A DNA stretch of 60,118 nucleotides from Bacillota bacterium (lineage in GTDB: Bacteria > Bacillota > Clostridia > Oscillospirales > Ruminococcaceae): contig JAEZCT010000037.1 in the NCBI GenBank assembly GCA_023433405.1, positions 1 to 60,118 on the forward strand, written 5' to 3'. A program made the position numbers and the translations under genes. Below are positions 53,956-60,118 of this stretch, piece by piece (positions within the stretch are counted from its first letter, which is position 1; every line of letters begins with the position of its first letter). The notes beneath the pieces were generated by a model that saw nothing but the letters and a program-made list of their open reading frames with translations, did no database searches and had not been told where the DNA came from.

Positions 53956-54846
53956 ATGCCGAGGGTGACGAAGGTAGGCCGATTCAGCCATAAGCCGCGG
54001 CGGCGACGCCGTTCGGGGCTCCCCATATTTATTGTGCTTTTCTTAATGATTTCCTTAGGCTCCTTTGCGTTTGCGGTGCTGGAGGGCAAAGAGCTGGTTG
54101 ACGCGGGGCTGATGGTAGAATCCGAGCCGCCCAAGATCGATGCTGCCAATACCATTTCGGATATTGAGCTGCCTGACTCCTCCGAGGCGCCGTCCTCCTC
54201 CCGGCCGGCGGTAGTATTTGGCGTGCCGCTTCCCGAGAGTGAGCGGGTGGACTCCACCTACTTTAACGACGCGGTGTTTTTTGGCGACTCGGTAACCGAC
54301 GGCATAACGCTGTACCAAACTATGGCAAACGCCAAGGTGATTGCGTTTACGGGCATTAACCCGGCCACAACACTCACTCGGGAGGTTATTAAAACCGATG
54401 CCGGAGACGCCAAGATTCCCATGATTAACGCGCTGGGCAGCATGGACCCCGGAAAGATTTATATCATGATTGGGATTAACTCCATCGCGGATAACAAGGA
54501 CTCATTTATTTCAAGCTACGGCAATATGCTCGATGCGATTATAGCGCAGCATCCCGAAGCCACAATCTACGTCCAGCCCATTACCCCTGTTACCGCAAAG
54601 TTTGAAACAAGCAGCAAGAATACCTATGATATAACAAATGCCAAAATTAACGAATATAACAGCGAGCTTTTGAGACTTTCGGGTGAAAAACGCGTATACT
54701 ATGTTAATGTAAGCGAAGCCCTTTCCGATGAAACAGGGGCGCTCCCCGACGAAGCAAGCCCCAAGGATGGCATCCATTTTGGCGCAAAGTATTATGAGAA
54801 ATGGTTTGAATATCTTAAAACTCATACCGCTCCGCCAAAATCCTGA
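53956..54846 (+). CDS. Membrane-anchored SGNH/GDSL hydrolase
   Basis: A 296-residue protein. A basic N-terminus and one membrane helix (about 24-44) anchor it, and a Ser/Pro-rich linker leads to an extracellular SGNH domain. Block I is FFGDSVTDGI near 109 with the nucleophile Ser, block III has GINS near 175, and the C-terminal DGIHFGAKYY gives the catalytic Asp and His. AGGAGG precedes ATG 53956. It may deacylate cell wall or surface sugars, but this is inferred. The lipoprotein gene follows. Confidence 0.9.
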   Translation: MPRVTKVGRFSHKPRRRRRSGLPIFIVLFLMISLGSFAFAVLEGKELVDAGLMVESEPPKIDAANTISDIELPDSSEAPSSSRPAVVFGVPLPESERVDSTYFNDAVFFGDSVTDGITLYQTMANAKVIAFTGINPATTLTREVIKTDAGDAKIPMINALGSMDPGKIYIMIGINSIADNKDSFISSYGNMLDAIIAQHPEATIYVQPITPVTAKFETSSKNTYDITNAKINEYNSELLRLSGEKRVYYVNVSEALSDETGALPDEASPKDGIHFGAKYYEKWFEYLKTHTAPPKS

Positions 54847-54896
54847 CAATTAATTCGTTCCATTATGTTATAGTAAGCTTGGAGGAAGCATATTAA

Positions 54897-55379
54897 ATGA
54901 AAAAACAACCCCCTCGCCTTTCCGTTTTTGCGGCAGGAGTTCTTTTTACGCTGTTGCTCAGTGCGTGCGCCGGTTCCCCGCCCGCGAAAACTCCGCCCGC
55001 CGATGAGATCGCGCAGCAGATTATTAAAACCGGAGAGTTTGACGAGCTCATAAAGCTGGAGGGTGAGCGTCTGTACCTGCAATACGACCGCCTAGACCGC
55101 GACCTTGTGGCGGACGCGGCAGTATATGTGTGTTCATCCGGCGCGTTTGTGGACGAGGTGTGTGTCATTCGCGCGAAAAGCCCTGATGATGTGGAGGCGG
55201 TTAAGGAAGCCATTGACAGCCGCCTGACCGACCTGCACGCAAAATTTGTGGACTATGTGCCCGGAGAGATTCCAAAGCTGGATGCCGCCGTCGTGGAAAC
55301 AAACGGCGACTATGTCATGATGACAACCTCTGTGGGCGGCGCAAAGGCTGCGGCAGAGTTTAAGAAGATGTTTCAATAG
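54897..55379 (+). CDS. DUF4358 lipoprotein
   Basis: A 160-residue lipoprotein. The signal sequence ends in the lipobox LLLSAC near residue 24. The mature part has the DUF4358 pattern (LVADAAVYVCSSGAFVDEVCVIRAKSPDDVEAVKEAIDSRL). GGAGGAAG lies before ATG 54897. The gene is 50 bases after the SGNH gene and may share its transcript. Function unknown; both products act outside the membrane. Confidence 0.88.
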   Translation: MKKQPPRLSVFAAGVLFTLLLSACAGSPPAKTPPADEIAQQIIKTGEFDELIKLEGERLYLQYDRLDRDLVADAAVYVCSSGAFVDEVCVIRAKSPDDVEAVKEAIDSRLTDLHAKFVDYVPGEIPKLDAAVVETNGDYVMMTTSVGGAKAAAEFKKMFQ

Positions 55380-55437
55380 CATTCAAACGCTTTCAAAACT
55401 AAATTGATGCAACGCAACAGAAGGATGGTGACAGGCA

Positions 55438-55800
55438 GTGGTTGTAGAGAGTATTGCGATTACAATAATTATCACAGCGCTTTTCTTTGTTTTTTTAAGG
55501 GGTAAAAAACCTAAGTCAGCCCTTTCTACCTTACCATTGGTAATTGTGCCTGTGGGTCATCTCATTGGCATTCCAATTTCGCAGGGGCTTGCCGCGCTTT
55601 TAAGCTTACCGCGCGTATGGGTCTATTCGGGGTTTGATGTGCTGGCGTATCTCCTGTTTTGGGTGAGCACCATTATACTGCTTCGTAATTTCCACTCACG
55701 GCGGGCGAAGGCCGCATACCTGATTGCGTGCGTCTTATTCACCTCCACCCTAGTGGTTATCTTTGGGATTGATACGCTCAGCCGATACGGCGTAATTTAA
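55438..55800 (+). CDS. Small membrane protein of unknown function
   Basis: A 120-residue protein with four hydrophobic helices (about 4-22, 31-52, 62-82, 90-113) and a short basic loop RGKKPKS. The start is GTG 55438, with GGATGG upstream; confidence in the start is moderate. No family was recognised. It is the third gene of the rightward set and is followed by a terminator. Confidence 0.7.
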   Translation: MVVESIAITIIITALFFVFLRGKKPKSALSTLPLVIVPVGHLIGIPISQGLAALLSLPRVWVYSGFDVLAYLLFWVSTIILLRNFHSRRAKAAYLIACVLFTSTLVVIFGIDTLSRYGVI

Positions 55801-55818
55801 TAACGAGAAAAATACCAT

Positions 55819-55850
55819 GGGGCGCGGCATAGCTTGCCGCGCCCCTTATT
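55819..55850 (+). terminator. Terminator between convergent genes
   Basis: GGGGCGCGGCA and TGCCGCGCCCC pair around five bases, followed by TTATTGATTT. Confidence 0.8.
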
Positions 55851-55915
55851 GATTTATTTTCGTATTACACCGATTTGGCGGTATATCCTTTTTATTCGTA
55901 TTCAAAGGTGTTTTT

Positions 55916-56404
55916 TTAGCTGTACAGCCGTTTTAAAAACCGTATGGCAGACTTACTTTCAAAATACTTTTGACATGCGGTCATGGCGCTTTGCTCCGAG
56001 ACCTCTTCCTCCTGAAAATTTACAATCAGGTCAGCTTCCACAAGGATGCGGAAATCCTGCCCATCTATGGCGGAATAGGTATGATGATGCCCCACTAAAT
56101 AGCACGCCCGCTCTATCACCGCCGACTCAAACCCCAGGCGTTCCAGCAGGTCCCTAGCAAGGGGCGGTCCTTCAAGCTCCTGGTACGGGCCCGCGCTGCT
56201 ATTGTATTTCGCTTCGCTTACCTTAATGCCAATATCATGTACGACTGCGGCGGTTTCTATCAAAAACTGGGTGTCGCTGTCCACCCCCTCCAGTTCGCCG
56301 ATGCTCTTCGCATAGGCGTATACCTTCAGAAAGTGTGCCGTGCGGCGCGGGTCGCCCGCATAGTAATCGGTCATTGCGTCTATCAGGCGGCTGATGTCGT
56401 TCAT
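55916..56404 (-). CDS. HD-domain phosphohydrolase
   Basis: A 162-residue metal-dependent HD protein. The metal site can be built from His in RRTAHFLKVYAY, the HD pair in AVVHDIGI, GHHHTYS and the Asp in VEADLIVN. Short HD proteins of this type act on nucleotides or small phosphates. GGAG precedes ATG 56404 by about 12 bases. Substrate unknown. Confidence 0.88.
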   Translation of the reverse strand: MNDISRLIDAMTDYYAGDPRRTAHFLKVYAYAKSIGELEGVDSDTQFLIETAAVVHDIGIKVSEAKYNSSAGPYQELEGPPLARDLLERLGFESAVIERACYLVGHHHTYSAIDGQDFRILVEADLIVNFQEEEVSEQSAMTACQKYFESKSAIRFLKRLYS

Positions 56405-56682
56405 GAATGTGTTGACTCCTCTCCGTTTCTAACCAAAATGGCTTTTATCCTGCTGGTGATTAATTATAGTATAACACGACAGATGCGTGTAGTGTCTACA
56501 AAATCTTTGTAAATAGGATAATATGTTTTAGTAATAACCATGAAAACCCCGCGCCTTGCTTGCGCGCCGGAGCGCGGTGGTGTAAAATGCCGATGGGTTG
56601 ATATGGTGGTTTGCTTTAATGATTGCGTTGTTCTAACGGCTGGTACAGCCGATTTATAATATGCTGGGTGGTTAATACGACG

Positions 56683-58329
56683 ATGATTAAAGGGTATATC
56701 ACTGCGCTTCGCAGGGAGTTTTCCGGCTACAGCCCCCGCACATTTACCAAGGATTTACTCGCGGGCATTACGGTTGCGGCGGTTGCGCTGCCTCTTGCGC
56801 TTGCATTTGGGGTAAGCAGCGGCGCCGACGCTGCGGCGGGACTGATTACGGCTATAATTGGCGGACTGGTAATTGGCATTTTTTCCGGCGGATCCTATCA
56901 AATCTCCGGCCCTACCGGAGCCATGGCGGCAATTCTGGTGCCGATTGTTCTTAAGCAGGGACTTCAGGGCGTATTTATTGCCTGCCTGTTATCCGGCGTC
57001 CTCCTGCTGCTGTGCGGTGTATTTAAGCTGGGGGGGCTTATTTCGTTTATCCCCTCCCCTGTTATCACAGGCTTTACCTCAGGTATTGCGATAATCATCG
57101 CGCTGGGTCAGGTGGATAACCTCACCGGGTTGAGCTCTGAGGGGGAAAGCGCCTTCATGAAGTTAATAAGCTATTTTACCCATCCCCAGTCCCTGGATTA
57201 CGTTTCCTTTGCGCTGGGTGGCGCTGTCATCCTGTTTATGGTGCTCTACCCTAAAAGGCTTAACGCGTATTTTCCGGGCTCCCTAGCGGCGCTTATTCTT
57301 ATTACCGCGGTAAAGATGCTGTTCTCACTGGATGTGACTGCGGTTGGAGAAATTCCCAGAGCCTTGATGCTTGACAACCGTTTGACCCTCTCTCAAATAT
57401 CCCTCCCGCAAATCAGCGGCTTGCTTGCCCCAGCGGTAAGCATCGCGGCCTTAGGGCTTATTGAGAGCCTTTTATGCGGAGCAAGCGCCGGGAGGATGAA
57501 AAATGAACGGCTGGATGCAAACCGCGAGCTGGTTGCCCAGGGTATCGGCAACATCCTGCTGCCCTTTTTTGGCGGAGTCCCCGCCACGGCGGCCATTGCG
57601 CGCACCAGTGTGGGCATTAAATCGGGCGGGCAGACCCGCCTGACCGGCATAATCCATACGCTCATGCTGCTTGCCTCCATGTTTCTGCTTGCGCCGGTTA
57701 TGAGCCAGGTGCCGCTTGCGGCGCTTTCCGGTGTGCTGATGGTAACCGCGTGGCGCATGAATGAGTGGAGTGAGATTAAAAGCATCTTCCGCCGTCGGAT
57801 TAAGACCGCCATCGCGCAGTTTTTAATCACTATGGCGGCTACCGTGGTTTTTGACCTCACCCTCGCCATCCTTTCAGGGGTGGTATTCTCCTTTATCATC
57901 TTTGTTGTAAGGATATCCAACATCGACATTACCGTCAGCAATGTGGAAAATGACCGACTCAAGGAGCATGAACGCTGCCCCCGCCATGCGGATACCAGTG
58001 TTGCGTACATTACCGGTCCCCTGTACTTTGGCTCCGCTGGTAAGCTGGAGCAAAAGCTGGGACAATGCGGGGATAAGGATTCGGTCATCATCTCCATGCG
58101 CGGGGTGCCCCTTGCCGATATCTCAGGGGTGCAGGCATTGGACGAGCTGTGCAAGCGCTTGGCGGAAAGCGGCACGGCGGTATACTTTGCCTGCGTACAG
58201 CCCGGTGTTGCGCAAATGTTTGAACGCTGCGGGCTCACACAATCCGTAGGCGCCGAGCGGTTTTTTTGGAGCACCGATAAGGCGTTGGCCTATATAGCCG
58301 CCCAAGATACCGGGTGTGAGACGATATAG
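56683..58329 (+). CDS. SulP-family anion transporter with STAS domain
   Basis: A 548-residue protein. About 1-400 is a SulP membrane domain (TKDLLAGITVAAVALPLALAFG, QISGPTGAMAAILVP, SAGRMKNERLDANRELVAQGIGN). About 435-545 is a STAS domain with ISMRGVPLADISGVQALDEL. ATG 56683 is preferred to an upstream frame at 56623 that lacks family similarity. It may carry sulfate, bicarbonate or another anion. A repeat pair and a terminator follow. Confidence 0.93.
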   Translation: MIKGYITALRREFSGYSPRTFTKDLLAGITVAAVALPLALAFGVSSGADAAAGLITAIIGGLVIGIFSGGSYQISGPTGAMAAILVPIVLKQGLQGVFIACLLSGVLLLLCGVFKLGGLISFIPSPVITGFTSGIAIIIALGQVDNLTGLSSEGESAFMKLISYFTHPQSLDYVSFALGGAVILFMVLYPKRLNAYFPGSLAALILITAVKMLFSLDVTAVGEIPRALMLDNRLTLSQISLPQISGLLAPAVSIAALGLIESLLCGASAGRMKNERLDANRELVAQGIGNILLPFFGGVPATAAIARTSVGIKSGGQTRLTGIIHTLMLLASMFLLAPVMSQVPLAALSGVLMVTAWRMNEWSEIKSIFRRRIKTAIAQFLITMAATVVFDLTLAILSGVVFSFIIFVVRISNIDITVSNVENDRLKEHERCPRHADTSVAYITGPLYFGSAGKLEQKLGQCGDKDSVIISMRGVPLADISGVQALDELCKRLAESGTAVYFACVQPGVAQMFERCGLTQSVGAERFFWSTDKALAYIAAQDTGCETI

Positions 58330-58335
58330 TTTTAT

Positions 58336-58415
58336 CCGAAAAAGCCGAGTGAAAAGAGTATAAAAACATGTGAAAAACCGTCGTTTATGGGTTTTCACCT
58401 TGAAGAGATTATTAT
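58336..58415 (+). repeat. Dispersed palindromic repeat, shortened copy (tandem 1)
   Basis: GAAAAGAGTATAAAAACATG, GTTTATGGGTTTTCAC and GAAGAGATTATTATA follow the family with an internal loss of the right stem. Confidence 0.7.
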
Positions 58416-58522
58416 ACTATTATCTATCCGATTAAAAAGTGTATAAAAACCTGCGTCATAATCTTTAATTTATGGATTTTGACGCAGATTTTTATCAACA
58501 CTTTTATCGGAGAATAGTATTA
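58413..58522 (+). repeat. Dispersed palindromic repeat, full copy (tandem 2)
   Basis: It runs from TATACTATTATCTATCCG through AATTTATGGATTTTGACGC to GGAGAATAGTATTA. It stands directly after the shortened copy. The inner stem (TGCGTCA / TGACGCA) differs from other copies but still pairs. Confidence 0.82.
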
Positions 58523-58558
58523 ACCCCCATGTGCAATGCACAGGGGGTTATTTTTTTT
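58523..58558 (+). terminator. Terminator after sulP
   Basis: AACCCCCATGTGCA and TGCACAGGGGGTT-like arms pair around ATG and are followed by a run of T. Confidence 0.8.
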
Positions 58559-58607
58559 AACCCGATAAAAGATACCGGTTGTAATTTTTAATGAACTAGG
58601 CGAAATA

Positions 58608-59864
58608 TTAAGAAACGGGTGCATTTTCATCTGTGAGGGACTGCCTCCCGAGGTCCTGCCCTGTTGGGTACTGGAACACCCTAAGGTCAAACTCTGGGAT
58701 AACGGCAAGGATGTGGTCGAAGATATCGGCCTGTATGCCCTCGTAATCCGCCCATGCCGTGGTGTTTGCAAATACATAGATTTCAAGAGGCAGACCGGTT
58801 TGTGTTGGCTCGAGCTGCCTTGTAAGCCGCGTCATCCCCTTGTGAACTCCCGGGTGATGCTCAAGGTACTGTTGGATGTATGCCCGCAGGGTGCCAAGGT
58901 TGGTAAGATGCCTGCCGTTTACTACGCTGGAGGAGTCCACCCCCTGCTCCCTATTATACGACTCCACTTCGTTTTGTTTATTATATAGATACTCTTGAAT
59001 ATATTGAATCTTCCCAAATCGTTCGAGCATTTCTTCGGTGCAAAACCTCACGCTGGTCATATCGAGGTGTATTGCCCGCTTGATTCGCCTGCCGCCCGAT
59101 TCCTGCATTCCCCGCCAGTTCTTAAAGGACTCTGAAACCATAGCCTGCGTGGGAATGGTGGTTATCGTTTTATCCCAGTTCTGCACCTTGACGGTGTGCA
59201 GGGATATCTCGATGACATCGCCGTCCGCGCCGAACTTGGGCATCTCGATCCAGTCACCCAGCTGTACCATGTTGTTGGCGGAAAGCTGTACGCCCGCGAC
59301 AAAGCCTAATATGGAGTTTTGAAAGACAAGCAACAGTACCGCCGTCGCCGCGCCAAGACCGCTGAGCAGTACCCACGGGGAGCTGCCGAGCAGCGCGGAG
59401 ACGATAACAATAAGCCCCACGATATAGGAAAGTATCTTGAGCACCTGCAAAAATCCCTTGATGGGACGCGACTTGGATACCTCGAAATGTCGGTAGATGT
59501 CGTCAATGGAATCGAACAACTTATCCAGCACCATTACCACCACAAATACAATGGCGCATAAGGCGGCCTTTTGAATCGCATCCCGCCCGCCCGGAAACAC
59601 CGGCGCAAAGATATGGATTACGAGCGGCGGGATAATCCCGATGACCCGTTCAAACACCTTGTTTTGTAGCAGCACATCATCCCACTTGGATTTGCTTCGA
59701 AGGATAATCGCCTTTACTATTCTTAATACGACCTTTTTAGCCAGCAGATACGAAAGGACACTAATTAGGAGAATGGCGAGAACCGCGGCAGCCATCGCTA
59801 TATCCAGTGCCAGCACATAATCTAGCCCGCGGGACAGTAGTAACTGCTTAAAAAAATCGACCAT
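58608..59864 (-). CDS. MscS-family mechanosensitive channel (YbdG-like)
   Basis: A 418-residue protein with five or so membrane helices in the first 190 residues. The pore-lining helix and beta domain are seen in GLGAATAVLLLVFQNSILGFVAGVQL and NNMVQLGDWIEMPKFGADGDVIEISLHTVKVQNWDKTITTIPTQ. The long C-terminal part with VNGRHLTNLGTLRAYIQQYLEHH is typical of the YbdG type. GGAG precedes ATG 59864. It should open under membrane tension. Confidence 0.93.
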   Translation of the reverse strand: MVDFFKQLLLSRGLDYVLALDIAMAAAVLAILLISVLSYLLAKKVVLRIVKAIILRSKSKWDDVLLQNKVFERVIGIIPPLVIHIFAPVFPGGRDAIQKAALCAIVFVVVMVLDKLFDSIDDIYRHFEVSKSRPIKGFLQVLKILSYIVGLIVIVSALLGSSPWVLLSGLGAATAVLLLVFQNSILGFVAGVQLSANNMVQLGDWIEMPKFGADGDVIEISLHTVKVQNWDKTITTIPTQAMVSESFKNWRGMQESGGRRIKRAIHLDMTSVRFCTEEMLERFGKIQYIQEYLYNKQNEVESYNREQGVDSSSVVNGRHLTNLGTLRAYIQQYLEHHPGVHKGMTRLTRQLEPTQTGLPLEIYVFANTTAWADYEGIQADIFDHILAVIPEFDLRVFQYPTGQDLGRQSLTDENAPVS

Positions 59865-60037
59865 TCCTTCTCCTCGTCTTCCTCAAATTGCCCGGCTTAT
59901 AGGATAATAAAGTACCCCCGTAACCCCAGCACCAAAGTAGCCTTGTGTGGCAGGTGTGGAAAAAAAGGAAGAACTAAAGACCAGGGCGAACAGCAAGGGC
60001 AAAATACGGGGGGCAACAGGATTTTGCCGAAGGTTCT

Positions 60038-60118
60038 TATACTAATAACCGATTTAAAAGTGTATAAAAATCATGTAAAAAGCTTTAGTTTATGGGTTTT
60101 TACTTGATTTTTATCTAC
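60038..60118 (+). repeat. Dispersed palindromic repeat, cut by window end
   Basis: TATACTAATAACCGATTTAA, TATAAAAATCATGT and GTTTATGGGTTTTTACTTG match the left and middle part of the family; the right end lies outside the window. Confidence 0.8.

Noticed and set aside
57393..58274. 293-codon open frame on the minus strand
   Set aside because: Antisense shadow of the SulP gene with Ser/Arg/Met-rich low-quality sequence.
1..60118. CRISPR array
   Set aside because: No regularly spaced direct repeats of 24-37 bases were seen; the dispersed repeats are far apart and palindromic.

Overview
The window looks like the chromosome of a Clostridia-class Firmicute, probably a gut-type relative of Oscillospiraceae/Ruminococcaceae. 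The evidence is TTGACA/TATAAT promoters with 17-bp spacers, AGGAGG ribosome sites, an FMN and a SAM-I riboswitch that act by termination, RqcH, TrmK-Nif3, MreB-ComF-RecD2, YxjG, and DUF1858, DUF4358, DUF5680 and DUF421 proteins. The exact genus cannot be read from the sequence.

Region 1, about 1-10.8 kb, is a defence-type island read leftwards. A small HTH regulator is followed by hsdR, hsdM and hsdS of a type I restriction-modification system with overlapping stops and starts. A UvrD-like helicase fused to a PD-(D/E)XK nuclease and a second DNA methyltransferase come next. The last two are damaged: the helicase has an in-frame TAA after codon 18, and the methyltransferase is cut at its 3' end by an IS5-family element at the window edge. 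The operon promoter has a perfect palindrome in its spacer, which suggests control by the HTH protein.

Region 2, about 10.9-21.2 kb, is a phage- or plasmid-derived element without structural genes. Rightward it carries a primase-helicase, a conserved mobile-element protein, a DUF4314/DUF5049 protein and an HNH endonuclease. Leftward it carries a compact set: a small protein, an HTH/zinc-finger protein, a short SHOCT-like protein, two large serine recombinases overlapping at TAATG, and a transglutaminase-like protein. A tRNA-Leu(GAG) gene marks the transition to ordinary chromosome.

Region 3, 21.5-60.1 kb, is backbone. It holds translation and RNA quality genes (rqcH, nif3, trmK), an MFS transporter, a MacA-like adaptor with a MacB-like permease but no ATPase, the mreB-comF-recD2 cluster, and ribU under an FMN riboswitch followed at once by metK under a SAM riboswitch. 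It continues with a heterodimeric ABC exporter, a ketopantoate-reductase-like enzyme, yxjG with a LysR regulator, corA, an amidase, a DUF421 protein, an EamA transporter, a four-domain persulfide enzyme (CoA-disulfide reductase, rhodanese, TusA, DsrE), an SGNH hydrolase, a lipoprotein, an HD phosphohydrolase, a SulP transporter and an MscS channel.

A family of palindromic intergenic repeats of about 105-115 bp, MITE-like with TACTAAT/ATTAGTA ends, occurs at least eight times between 23 and 60 kb and was not seen in the first 21 kb. This supports the view that regions 1 and 2 were acquired later.
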